Shown here: one piece after another, positions 48,251 to 59,556 of the stretch | Layout: every line of letters begins with the position of its first letter | How positions within the stretch are numbered: position 1 is the first letter of the stretch | Source: Brachionus rotundiformis | Taxonomy: Eukaryota; Rotifera; Eurotatoria; Ploima; Brachionidae | Assembly (NCBI GenBank): GCA_016802295.1 | Contig: JAESIW010000020.1 | Span: forward strand, 4,750,821-4,814,820 | DNA length: 64,000 nucleotides | Direction: 5' to 3' | Program-made: the position numbers and the translations under genes | Notes under the pieces: generated by a model | Database searches by the model: none | What the model was told of the DNA's origin: nothing | What the model saw: only the letters and a program-made list of their open reading frames with translations

Positions 48251-49543
48251 TCAAAAAGTATCAAAATTATTTAAATAGTCGTTGTTTTGATCCGCATTTT
48301 TGATCAAACTTAGAAATTTTTCCTCCAAATTTTGATCCTCTTCATCAATAATCATATCGTTTATATCTTCTTTATCATTGTTATCCAAGCCATTCATTAA
48401 TTTCATCATTAGACGCTTAAATTTAAATAATTAAAATAGTGATAAAATTTAACAATTTTTTTACTTGTTCGTCCCCAATAGGATCAATTTTATTCAAATA
48501 ATCCAGAGTCAATTTGCCTGCTTCTAAAGCAAAATTTACTATCCTAAAGAATTAAAGTTTTTTAAATCACCTGTTAATGAAAGCTCAACATTTGAAAGAT
48601 CTATATTTGACTGATTGGTCATCCAATTTAAATTATTATCTACAAAATTAATCGACGAGGAGCTTAATTTTTTCTTCTTATTATAATCAAAATAACATTC
48701 ACTATCTGATGAACTATCATCCGATTCAACTGCATTAGACTTTGATTCTTCATTTATTCCAGAACATGAATTCATGGTATTTCCAGTATAAAAACTAGAG
48801 ATTGTCTGTTTAGTGGATCTACCAATTGGTCGAGCAAAGCTCTTTTTTCTATAAAATTCAGATAACTGAGAGCTTAAATCCAAATCTTGATCTGATTTTT
48901 TTTCCTTATTCAATTCTTTTTTTAGATCATCTAGAATTTTTACCAATTCGTAATTTTTGTTGGATTTGGCAATAGAAAAGCTGGTTCGATTGAACTTATC
49001 GTACTTATCCAATTTTATATTTTTGCTTTTACATAGCATTTTGGCTATTCTATTATTATCTTTTTCAGCACATATATGCAAAGGTGTCATGTCTAAAAAG
49101 TCAGTTGCATTGATGTCAGAATTGTTCTCAATTAATAGAGAAGCTATCTCAAAGTAGCCAGCTTGGCAAGCATAGTGCAAAGCTGTTCGATTCAAATTAG
49201 ACCTAGAATTTAGATCTACTTTTTGATTAACCAAGTATTTGACCATTTCCAAATCGTTATTTGAGGTGGCTAAATGAAGAGCGTTGATTCCGTCCTTTAA
49301 TATTTAGTAAATAGTTATTCATTTTTATTTATTAAGAAAATAGAGGTTTTAAAAAAGATAAATAAATGAAATTATTAAAATTAAGTCTAAAAAGGAAGTA
49401 TATAAAACATATTTACCTACTTTATCCGAATAATTTAAACTGCACCTTGAGGTTTTCAGAATGCTTTTGAGTTTTTGTACATTTCTATCTTTAACAGCGC
49501 TGATCATCAGTTCATTATCATTCGGTTTGATTTTTGTTTTCAT
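48251..49543 (-). CDS. ankyrin-repeat protein of unknown function
   Basis: Four minus-strand exons (49543-49421, 49294-48571, 48538-48465, 48415-48251) can be joined to 361 aa. Residues about 10-170 hold four ankyrin repeats: DGINALHLATSNNDLEMVKYL, NRTALHYACQAGYFEIASLL (with NSDINATDFLD), MTPLHICAEKDNNRIAKML, and a degenerate last repeat (NRTSFSIAKSNKNYELVKIL). A Ser/Asp-rich disordered region follows (ESDDSSSDSECYFDY), and then an acidic helical tail (NFALEAGKLTLDYLNKIDP, IIDEEDQNLEEKFLSL). The N-terminal arrangement resembles GABP-beta-type ankyrin proteins but is not specific. The third join needs a 32-nt intron; without it the protein ends after DLKNFNSLG. The gene is divergent from FNTB, with 120 bp between the start codons. 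Confidence 0.7.
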
Positions 49544-49663
49544 TTTTAAATAAATACTTGATTCATTTTAAATTATGACTAAATTTAAGTTTAAATATGA
49601 ACACAAATTTTAGAATAATTATTATTTTTAATCACGTGATCAAAAATTTCCAGATACAAAATA
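49544..49663. promoter_or_regulatory. 120-bp divergent promoter region with a CACGTG palindrome
   Basis: The start codons of the ankyrin gene (-) and FNTB (+) are only 120 bp apart. The spacer contains ATCACGTGAT at 49631-49640, a perfect 10-bp palindrome with the E-box core bound by bHLH-leucine-zipper factors such as USF, MITF/TFE and MYC/MAX. Shared regulation is inferred. Confidence 0.5.
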
Positions 49664-51502
49664 ATGTGTAGATATGAATTTAAAAAAAACTTAATAATAA
49701 TTAAAAAAATGAATTTGTCAGCTCACGGAAAAATAAGGTGTCTAAAAGGAGAGGCTTTTTTTAACCTAATGACACCTAGACCAACAAAAGAACAGACCAA
49801 TACTACAAAAGAACAGATAAATACTGAAGAATTGGTCAGAAATTCATATGAAAAATTTCTTAAAACTTTTCTAAAAGACTCCGAGTATAAATTTAAATAA
49901 AATTTTTAAAAATTAATATTTTTGATTAAAAGATTGCCCTTATTAGACAAAAAAAGTCACATAAAGTTTCTCCAACGAGGAATCAGAAATTTGCCGTCAT
50001 CATTTGAGGTATATTTTCATATATCCAATTTATTATTTCGTTTAAAAAAAAATAGTGTTTAGATTCAAGTCAACCATGGATATGCTATTGGATACTACAT
50101 TCATTGTATCTTTTAGATACTGATTTCAGCGAGGAATTTATTGATGAGTAACTTCGATAAATTAGTTTATTGTCTTTTTGATCATATTTTTTATTCCTAG
50201 CGTATCAAACTTTTTTGTTACTTGTCAAAATGATACTGGAGGCTTTGGCGGTGGACCAGGGCAAATTTCTCATTTAGCTACAACATATGCAGCCGTGAAC
50301 GCTTTGTGTACTTTAAATTCTGATAGAGCTTTAAAAATAATCAAGGTTGGACAATCTTAAAAACTTGTGGTTATTAACTTTTTTTCTAGACAAAACCATT
50401 AATGAAATGGATTAAGTCCTTAATAATGGAAAATGGTGCAATGAGAATGCATGCTGATGGAGAAGAAGACGTTCGGTAATTTATTTTAATTTTTAATTGT
50501 TCAAATTTTGAATAAACATTCAAAGAGGAGCCTATTGCGCCATTAGTGTCGCAAAATTATGCAACTTAGAACAACTTGAACCGAACTTATTTGATAAGGT
50601 ATCCGACTGGATATTGAAGTATTTTAGAACCCATGATTAGCTTTTCTTTTTTTAAATTAAAGCATTTTTTAATTAAAAGATGTCAAACTTATGAAGGTGG
50701 TTTTGGTGCCACTCCATACAATGAGGCTCATGGTGGATATAGTTTTTGTGCCCTTGCAGCACTTAAACTTTTGGGAAAAGAAAAATTATGTGACATAGAA
50801 AAGCTGACAGTAAACACAAATTTTATCTTGATAGTTTCAGTAATATTTTCTTAATTAGTATTGGCTCGTGAACAAACAGATGAAATTTGAAGGTGGATTT
50901 CAAGGAAGAACCAACAAATTGGTCGATTGTTGCTATTCTTTTTGGCAAGGAGGAATGTTTCCAATAATTCATTATGTTTTAATCTCAGGTTTTTTTAATA
51001 TAAAATTAAAGCACAACTCTAAATTTTCTATCAAAAGACAGTGAATATCTTCAGGATAATCAAAATTGGTTGTTTGACAGAGGTAAAAATATTGTTTTTT
51101 GCTGATAAAATTTCATGATTTATTTTATTATAGAGGCACTTCAGGAATATATTTTAATTTGCTGTCAGACAAATTTTGGAGGAATAATTGACAAACCTGG
51201 AAAGTAAAAAAATTTAGCTCTTTTGTTCATATTAAAAATTATTTTCAAATAGAAACCGAGACTATTATCATACTTGTTACGGGTTATCAGGTCTAACAGT
51301 ATCTCAATATTGTCTTGATAATACAGTGAATATTTGTGATAATGAAGACAGTTTATTAGTAAGTTTAGTTAAGAAGATTACATTTTTTAAAAATCATTTT
51401 AAGAATCGTACTCATCCTTTGTTTAATATTGGATTCGAAGGTGCCAATAGAGCTATAAACTATTTTAAAGATCATATTTTTCAAACCTCCTCAGAAATCT
51501 GA
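49664..51502 (+). CDS. FNTB: protein farnesyltransferase beta subunit
   Basis: Eleven exons (49664-49884, 49933-50008, 50056-50147, 50201-50345, 50390-50475, 50526-50618, 50680-50809, 50859-50988, 51038-51082, 51134-51203, 51253-51502) join to 445 aa; human FNTB is 437. With FNTA it transfers farnesyl to the CaaX cysteine of Ras, lamins and others. Visible alpha-alpha barrel motifs include QPWICYWILHSLYLLD, TGGFGGGPGQISHLATTYAA, YEGGFGATPYNEAHGGYSF, FEGGFQGRTNKLVDCCYSFW and RDYYHTCYCLSGL. Zinc ligands are in place: the Asp of LVDCCYSFW with its neighbouring Cys, and the His of YYHTCYC. The start may instead be the in-frame ATG at 49709 (MNLSAHGK). Small exons and short introns are typical of this window. 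Confidence 0.95.
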
Positions 51503-53042
51503 TCATCTTTGTTTTTATGAAGTTCCAAATAAAATTTTGAAGAAGCGACATTTTATTTTAATTGATAATAAATCGATAAAATTTTAAGATTTCTATTAAA
51601 ATCTCTTTTTTTTTAAATATTTAATAAAAATATTAGTTTTCTTAGTGTTTATTGGTTTTTACAAAAATGATTATTTTTATATACTTTTAAAGTTAAATTG
51701 AAGTTTATGATAAAATTTTAATGGCCTTGCTCAAAAATTGTTTATGATTTTTTGATTTTAAAGTTAAATACATAGACATATTCTTATGTACAGTTAACAA
51801 TATCAAACCTATACCAAACAATGTTCATTTATAATTTTTTTGCAGAAGTTTGAAGATAATAAAAATAATGTTTCAATGTTGACCATTAAAATATGCTTCT
51901 GTAATTAATTTTACAATTAATGAATATCTTTTTTTTTTAAATACTAATATTAAAAATTGTTGATTAAAATTTGATCATAAACTTCAATTTACCGAATTGA
52001 ACATATACTCAAAATAAGAATATTTATAATAGCCACTGTCTCATTAGAGATAAAGAACTTTACTTAATCGATGAACACATTTAATTAAAATTTGTAAATA
52101 TAAATAATGACCTAATGTTTCAGAAATTCAAAACTCAAAAATCTCAAATTTGTGACTTAAAATTCGTACACAACGTCCTTTGAAACCCTAAATTTAATTT
52201 TCTTTGGGAGACAAAAAAAAATTTTTACCCAGGGGTTTAAAACAAACTAACCCTTAAAAAAGTTTTAGTTCTTTCACACCAAGTTATTCAATGAATTTAA
52301 TCAAATTTTTTTAAAAATCATATATATTCTGAAAGAGGATATAATTTCCTACATTCTGATATATATTTTTATTTTATAAAAAGGATGGTTCAATACCATA
52401 GATTTAATATGTATTTTTTCTAATTTTTTTTTTTTGAATTTTTGTGTAATTTTAAAATAATCAAGTATTTTGATTTGATTTAGATTTTGGATTTTCTTAT
52501 TTATATATTAATGATAATTTTTGATTATTTTATCTTAAGATTGAACTAAATTCCATTAAAAGTTTATTAAATGTCACCAAAAAAGATACTGATACTTTAT
52601 ATCTGACAAATTCTTCTGTTAGGGAACTTGATGACTTGATGATTCTGATATTTCGAACGATTGGTAAAGTAATTTTTTATCTTAAAAAATTATATAACTT
52701 CAACTTATGCAGATACGAACAGAGACAATTTTGAATAAATGGATAAGCAAAAAAATATGTAACTTAGTGAATAAAACTTGGATTTTTTAAGGCTTTATTG
52801 TGTCTTTTCGATTTGATCAAATTTTTAATACTGATATACTTTTTTTATGAAAAATTATTAAATCAATTTTTTTTAATTTTAAGAATTTTGTTTTACAAAA
52901 AAATGAAATAAAATAATATTAACAAATTGCACTGATTTGAAAATTTTCCTATGTTTTTTTCATAACTCTTTGAGTATACTAAATGAAAACAATCGTCGAA
53001 TTTAAATTTATGGTAAAATTTTACTTGGAATAAAAACAAAAA
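51503..53042. other. FNTB-MRPS25 spacer with a TIR element and an orphan exon-like frame
   Basis: AT-rich spacer holding the candidate TA-flanked element (51696-51989) and an isolated open segment (about 52541-52672) with splice-like ends. No complete gene is seen. Confidence 0.5.
51696..51989. mobile_element. candidate Tc1/mariner-type MITE, 294 bp
   Basis: The ends are 27-bp terminal inverted repeats starting AATTGAAGTTTATGAT with one mismatch between arms, and the element is flanked on both sides by TA, the target duplication of Tc1/mariner elements. There is no transposase frame inside. It lies in intergenic DNA 3' of FNTB. Family assignment rests only on the TIR and TA. Confidence 0.6.
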
Positions 53043-53609
53043 ATGCCGTTTAAAAAAGGTCCAGCGGCGTGGCGCCGAACGATTGACTATCTCAAAAGTG
53101 GAACTCTTGTTTTTCGAGAAAAAGTTAAAGTCTGTACAATTAACTATCATGATAGCGAACCTGAAAGCGACGGTCTACGACGTTTCGTATTCTGGCATCT
53201 AGCTCAAATTCAATACAAAAATCCTCATGTCCAATGTGTTCAATTGAAAAATTTGGTTAAAACTCCATTTATTACATTTCATACATTAGAAGATGATAAG
53301 ATAAATAGTATTTACGTTAATTGCTATAAAAAAAAAGAGCATGAAATATTAGAATATTGTGAAAAACTAGTTGGAAAAACTGCCGAGGAAATTGAACGAG
53401 AGGCACAAACAAATCAAGCTAATTTTGGCGAAGGATGCTCACGATATTGTATATGCCTGGTAGAAGGTCAAGTGGCATGTCCTCGTTACAAGCCGCTTCC
53501 GGAATTTATGAGAGGAAAATATATTTTGACCAAACAAGACGAATTGGAAGAAATTAGAAAAACACAATCTGATGAACAAGCTCTGGCCCAGTATTGGAAT
53601 TCAAAATAA
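53043..53609 (+). CDS. MRPS25: mitochondrial small ribosomal subunit protein mS25 (MRPS25)
   Basis: A single-exon gene of 188 aa (human MRPS25 is 173). It begins MPFKKGPAAWRRTIDYLKSG, like the human MPMKGRFPIRRTLQYLSQG. It keeps VFREKVKVCTINYH, RRFVFWHLAQIQYKNPHVQ, the thioredoxin-like fold core KTPFITFHTL, a Cys-bearing segment YCICLVEGQVACP and PLPEFMRGKYI, which is nearly identical to PLPKEMRGKY in the human protein. It acts in the head region of the mitoribosomal small subunit. The absence of introns in such a short gene is not surprising. The start codon is the first ATG and matches the family N-terminus. Confidence 0.95.
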   Translation: MPFKKGPAAWRRTIDYLKSGTLVFREKVKVCTINYHDSEPESDGLRRFVFWHLAQIQYKNPHVQCVQLKNLVKTPFITFHTLEDDKINSIYVNCYKKKEHEILEYCEKLVGKTAEEIEREAQTNQANFGEGCSRYCICLVEGQVACPRYKPLPEFMRGKYILTKQDELEEIRKTQSDEQALAQYWNSK

Positions 53610-56123
53610 TTAAATTAGATTTTATTTAAAAAATCAAATAAATTTTTAACATTTTGAAAAATTCTAAAATTAATTGAGAAAAATATATTCTAAGTTAAAT
53701 ATGTATTTATAATAGAAGATTATCAATACAACTCAACTGGATTCATAATCCATCTTTAAGCTTTAATTTCAATAATGTATCTTTTCCTATTGTTTTAGTT
53801 GGATTAGTTTTAAAAATTGCTAAGACCATATCCAATAAATCCTTTTCTTATTAATCAATATTATTTTTATTTTTAATTTATAAGCATTAATAATGATAAC
53901 TGAGAAACATAAATAACAGTTTCGATAGTTAAGAAATATAAATAGTTTTTATTTTTTTATCATTTTCAATTATGATTTTATTTTATGATAAAAAATTACA
54001 AATTCAAAATTTTGAAAATTTTACAACTTATAAAATATAGAAAGATTCTTAATCATTAAGAAGCTCTCTGATTTGTGTATTATGAAAATAAAGTAGTTTC
54101 AGTTTATTATTAGAAATGTGATTTTTGTTGGTCTTTGCTGTTTTTCCAGTATAAAGATTACTTATTAACAGCAAAATTAAATCTATTCATGATAATAAAT
54201 ATTTTAATCAAAATTTTCAAAAGATAAAAAAAATTTATCGACCTGGAGATTTAAGTTAAAAGACAGATATATATACATATTTAATGATATATGAAAATTT
54301 GATATTTTTTAAGTTTGTATATTTTAAAAATAATATAAAGATCTTTAAAATTAAATAAATCGAGTCCTTTTTCAATTTCTTTAGATTATGACCTAAAAAA
54401 TTATCATTATATTTTTTAAGTGATTTTATTAAACTAGAGAATCTTATCATATTTTTCATTTATTAAAGTTTAATCATTTAATCAAGTAAAATATGTAAAT
54501 ATTATTTTAGATGAAGCTACGAAACCTTAAATTATAAGTCATGATTAGATAATTTTCGCTCAGATTGAAGACAAATTAATGTTTAATTTAAAAAGATTTT
54601 TAGATTAGCTTTTAGTGTAAGTGTGTATTCAAAATTTAAAAAGGGGAATTCATCATTGACAAAAATCTTTTAAATATACTTTTTTAAAGTTGTTTTTTTC
54701 TTGATTGATATTTTCGTGAATTATCTTATCTCAACGCATTTAACAAACATGCATTTTGAGATTTTAATTTAAAATTTTAAAAATAAAATATTAATCATGC
54801 GTAATTTGAATTTTTAGTATAAGTTAATGGAAAAATAATTATTGGAAATTTATTTTTTATTAAAACTTTAATTTTCTTATTTTTTGAATCAGGGGTGTGA
54901 ATTAACTCATAATAAATGATAAAATTTTTAATTTTTTATTAAAAAATTGTTTATTTTTTAATTTATGCTTAAAAAATTCTGTTTAACTCATGCGATATTA
55001 ATTCATAAGCATTAGGTGCGAGAAAAGTTAAATAATAATATATAATTCATATTTGAAGAGAAAACAATTTTTTAAATTTCTAAGAAATGAAAAAAAAATA
55101 AAATATTTGTAATTTATTTTTCAATCGTCGAAGTAAGGATATTTTAAGTAATAACCGAATCAACAATTTTTAACCTGAATGAGTGATCTTCATTTTAATT
55201 CATGTTATTTTAATACAAAATAGTTTTCATTATTTATAAAAAAATAGAAAGGACGATTTGGTATCATGTCCAAGAGTTTTTTTAATACTTTTATACTAAT
55301 TTTAAATTTTATTGTAAGAATATTTTATAGTGAAAGTTTATCTCTTTTTTTTCATTTATATTTTATTTATCTTACAAAAGATTCCGTCAAAATAATCCCA
55401 CCAAAAATTAAGATTATGTAAGATATTAGATTTAAAAATAAATTAACATTTTTAAAAAAATATTATTCAATTATTTAATCTTTTAATAGTTATGATGAAA
55501 AGTTTACCATCAGAAAAATAATCATAACCTTTAAATCTTGTATAAGCTTTACAAACAATTCATTTCCAACTAATTTCGATTAAATTTCTTAGAATTTCTT
55601 TTTTTTAATTACGCAATTTTATTTATAAACCTATAAAATTATTAAATAAAATGTAAGTAAAATTTATGTATGTTTTGCGTTAGTGTATACTTTTGATTAA
55701 GTTTAGGCCAGCCATATTTGGTGTCTATATTTATTTTAATTTTTAGAACCGATTCATAATTTGAATAAATTATTTTAATAAAACTTATGTATCTAAAGAA
55801 ATTGGATAAAATAAGAAAAATATGCTAAATAAAATTTTGTATTAGAATTTTATTTTTTTTTTAATTTGAGAGTTTTGATAATTAGTCCAAAAATTAACCA
55901 AGTCGCTATTAACAAAATGGAAAGTTGGCTTGCTCAAAGCTGTTGAAAATGAAACCTTTTGTTTTTAGCATATTTCAAAGAATTATCCTATTTTAATAAA
56001 TAATCACACCTGTTGGAGTCTGATCAGAATTAACAACATTTAAGATAAAAACCGAGTTGGGAAAATTAATTCCGCAATTTTTTGTTTTTTTCATTTGTTT
56101 TATATTCTCGTTATGTTCAGAGT
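53610..56123. other. 2.5-kb gene-free spacer
   Basis: The longest gene-free stretch of the window. It is extremely AT-rich, with scattered short frames that look random and no recognisable element. Confidence 0.55.
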
Positions 56124-57803
56124 ATGTCACTCATAGACGAACTAAATACACATTTTGATGATGATTCGGAGGCGCTTGACCCACGGATACAGGTAAAAAA
56201 AAATTTTATACTCCTATTTGATCATTAAAAATCACTAATTTTTTATTACTTTTTAGGAAGAGCTTGAAAGACTCAATCAAGCAAGCTCGGATATCAACAA
56301 GATGGAAAATGAGCTTGAGGTTATTTTTTATAAAATGTTTTCAGATTAGAAAAAAGCTATTTTAATTTTAGGATGCCAAAAATCTATTTAATACGACCAG
56401 AAATCGGCAGCTACAAAGGCTAGAATTTTTACAAAAAAAATTCGGATCATCTATACTCAAATCGAAACCGTTCTATGAGGCTCTTAAGACAACAGAAAAA
56501 GTATTGAATCTTTTTTTTATAATTTTAGATATTTTTGAAAATTATACTGAAAGATAAGCAATTATTAAAAATAATTGTATAATTTTACAAATAATTAAAT
56601 ATTGGTAATGTTAGGAGTAAAGCCCATTAGATTGAGCTTATCTGAAGCTTTGACAGAAAGTTCGACTTTTTTAATATGGCTAAGATATAAATTAAATTAA
56701 TGAATCAATACTATTTTCTTATTTTGTTAAATATTGGAATAAAATATGTCAAGTTCAAAAATCCTCTTGGTCAAGTCATTTTTCCAAGAAAATGACTATC
56801 TTTTTGGCTTTCAAAACCTTCTCGATATTATTTTTTAATTAATCAAGTAATATCTATCTAAAATTATTCACCTTAAAAGGTAACATAAATACATAACCAT
56901 ATTTATATTCTGGTAGCTTAAGCTGATTAATTAAATAAATGCTTATATTAGACTGAATTTCACCAAAGTTATTGTAGTTAAGATTAAAAAACTTAATAGA
57001 CAATGGGCAATGCAATAATAAATAAATCTCATTAATTATCTCATTGTAATATATTTTTAAAAATTCAAGCATTAAAATTGATTGTACTTTATTGAGTCAC
57101 TAAATTATCAATTGAAAATTTATCTTGATTTAAAAGTCCAAATAAGCAAATTATTTGAGAAGATTTTAATTGTTTATTAATAAAATTAAGCTTTTGTTAA
57201 ATTAGATTTTTTTAAGCTGCGTTCTGAAACCCAAAAAGCAGTCCAAGAGTACCAGAAAGCTTTTAGTTTGTACAAAACAGCCAAAGAGACTCTATCAGTT
57301 GCCGAGCAAAACTTGTCAGGGGAAATACCTAATGTTTGGCAAGAGCATATGAGTAGCACTATAACAAAAATTAATATGAACAAAAAAATGGTCGATCAAG
57401 CGGAACAAAATCATCGGCAAAAAACCACTGAGTTTCAATTGTCTGAAGAGCGTTGTGTTAGTTTAGAAAAGGAACTAAAAAAAGCCATCATAAAATCACA
57501 GCCGTATTACGAGGAAAAAAATAGATGGAATGTACAAATGGAGGCGCAAAAGGCGCGGATTGACGAGTTAGAAAGAGCGCTAAGCCAGGCAAAGATTACA
57601 TACAAAGAAGCAATGAAAAATTTATCAAACATATCAGAACAGGCAAGATTAAAACAAGATTAGTTTAAAATATGATAAAAATTATTTAATTTTAGATTCA
57701 TGAAAAGAGAAGTGCTGAAAAAAGAGGATTGAAAAAATCGCCTTCACGTGAGTCAGGGGTGGGCTCTGAAAATCCAAATGACTATTTCGAATCGGTTAAT
57801 TAA
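56124..57803 (+). CDS. SH3BP5: SH3BP5-family Rab11 guanine-nucleotide exchange factor (REI-1-like)
   Basis: Five exons (56124-56192, 56257-56319, 56372-56500, 57217-57642, 57696-57803) join to 264 aa; human SH3BP5 is 455. The N-terminus ALDPRIQEELERLNQASSDI matches the human LDPRIQEELEHLNQASEEI. The rest is a long V-shaped coiled coil with KPFYEALKTTEK, SETQKAVQEYQKAFSLY, VAEQNLSGE, KKAIIKSQPYYEEK and NLSNISEQIHEKR. In the family this coiled coil binds and activates Rab11. The protein ends soon after the coiled coil (GVGSENPNDYFES), so the long disordered C-terminal tail with the SH3-binding and kinase-interaction sites of vertebrates is absent or minimal. The last intron uses a GC donor. A 716-nt intron separates exons 3 and 4. 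Confidence 0.93.
56501..57216 (+). other. 716-nt intron in SH3BP5
   Basis: GT-AG intron between the KTTEK and LRSETQ coding stretches. No exon-like frame or known repeat is seen. Confidence 0.75.
57643..57695 (+). other. GC-AG intron in SH3BP5
   Basis: The donor is CAG followed by GCAAGA, a good GC-type 5' splice site, and the acceptor is TTTTAG. It joins NISEQ to IHEKR, as in the vertebrate protein. The nearby GT alternative creates an immediate stop. Confidence 0.75.
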
Positions 57804-58266
57804 TTTTTTTAAAATGTTTAAATGTTTACTTGTCAATATTTTTTAGTTAAACGATTCAAAAAGATAATTTTTTTTTGATTAAATTTCAATTTTATACTAA
57901 AAATTAAAAATAAAGCATTTTATAAGAATATAACCCATCATATTCAAATTTTGTACATTTTATTTGAACAAAAACAAATTATTTCTTTTGATTAAATTTT
58001 ATTTATTTTGATTTTTTAAATGATAATAACAATAGTAAATAGTATAAAAATAATCATTAAAAATTTATAGATATCTTCATTAGTTTAGGAAAAAGGAGAT
58101 TATTATAAGACTAAAATTTTAATTGATCTATAAAATAACATTAACATAATTTTGAGAAGAATAATTAACTTAAATGGAGGTAACCTCACATATTAACATA
58201 AATAAAATCTTAATCAATTTTTGTATATAAATTGTAAAAATAAAAACATTCTTAAAAAATCGAAAA
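57804..58266. other. intergenic spacer
   Basis: About 460 bp AT-rich, no features recognised. Confidence 0.6.
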
Positions 58267-58924
58267 ATGCTTAATAATCAACCGCAATCAAATCATCAAA
58301 GAGACATTTTACAGCAACATTCGGAATCTCCAAGTGCTGAATTTCAGCAACTAAAGGCTGATTTTCAGCAACAATTACAATCTCAGAGAGCTGAATTCCA
58401 ACAGCAGTTAGAATCTCAAAGAGCTGAATTCCAGCAACAATTACAATCTCAGAGAGCTGAATTCCAACAACAATTGGAATCCCAAAGAGCTGAAAGAGAA
58501 AATATTCAGCAAACTCAATACGCTCAAACACAGCAATTTATCCAAATTATTGCAACTCTCCATGAAACGATCAGAGACGAGAGGGATCAACATCGTGATG
58601 AGGCAAATACTTTACAGGCCAGAATACAACGTCTGAACCAACAATTGTTACCTCTTTTAATTCAAAATAATAGAAGAGAAGGAGATGATATGAATGCAAA
58701 TTTGGAAATACAAAATGGTAAAAATTTTTATGATTTATTTGATAATTATATAATTTTTTTATCTAACTATTTTTTTACTTCTAACAAAAAATACTGATTT
58801 TAAATAAAAATTCATTTGATAGCATTAATATTTTTAATCTAACTATTTTTTTAACTTCTAACTAATTTTAATTCAAAATTTAAGTTATTTTTTTTTCTAA
58901 ATTTAAGGTATAAATGGTCATTAA
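58267..58924 (+). CDS. Gln/Glu-rich coiled-coil protein with 11-residue repeats, unknown family
   Basis: Two exons (58267-58717, 58908-58924) would give 155 aa; if the intron is retained the frame runs on to 58797 with unlikely hydrophobic sequence. Residues about 24-80 are five units of an 11-residue motif AEFQQQLQSQR, alternating Gln and Glu at one position so that the DNA repeats in 66-bp pairs. Further helical sequence follows (ATLHETIRDERDQHRDEA, LQARIQRLNQQLLPLL). The whole is predicted to be one long helix; 11-residue periodicity favours a hendecad coiled coil. There is no signal peptide or membrane segment. I recognise no family. It has good codon content relative to its surroundings, which argues it is a real gene. 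Confidence 0.55.
58332..58496. repeat. 33-bp/66-bp coding tandem repeat
   Basis: Units of 33 bp (for example CTGAATTCCAACAACAATT) recur, with closest similarity between copies 66 bp apart, indicating duplication of a two-unit block. Confidence 0.85.
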
Positions 58925-59556
58925 CGAATTTAGATATTTATGAAGCGTTTCCTCTTTTTTATCTTACTAACTGAATTTTTATAATCTAAATATTTGTATT
59001 TTTATTTAATGAATTATTTAATTTTTTAAATTGAATAAATTTAACAAATCAATTTATATATATATATATATAAATATTACAGTCAAATAAAATTGTACTA
59101 AATTTATCTAGTTAATGGATAGCAATATTTTTTAACTCAACAATTACAGCAATTGCTTATTAATTTTCCTCACAAAAATGATGTAGTCTACTAAAACACT
59201 AATCCCTAATCGTTAAATCTACCTTTTATTAATAAATCAAATTAAAATATTTTTTGATCCAATTCTAAATTAATAAAAATTATTAAAATTTTATTAGTTG
59301 AATTTTCGAATATTTAAAAGTTTTGAAAATTAATTCTTTAAATCAAGAAAATCAAAATTTTTATTTATAAAATCATCTAAAATTAAATCTAAATTTCTAA
59401 AATATTTTCTTTATATTTTAATTAAATATCATTGGACCAGGCATTGATTCTCTTTTGGTTGAAAAGTTGACTTTTTAACAATTAATTCATTTATAGATTC
59501 TTCCTCGTTTAATCTTAAATTTAAATTAGATTAGACATTTTTTATTATTTTTTGTT
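58925..59556. other. intergenic spacer with a (TA)n tract
   Basis: AT-rich convergent spacer between the coiled-coil gene and EHBP1; a (TA)n run lies at about 59055-59072. Confidence 0.6.

Noticed and set aside
48957..49157. Plus-strand frame opposite the ankyrin repeats
   Set aside because: Antisense shadow of the ankyrin coding exon, which has clear repeat motifs on the minus strand.
54256..54459. 67-codon minus-strand frame in the long gene-free spacer
   Set aside because: Lys/Ile/Phe-rich composition expected from random AT-rich DNA; no homology is recognised.
58271..58531. Minus-strand open frame across the 11-residue repeat gene
   Set aside because: Same repeat effect. The plus strand gives the coherent coiled coil.
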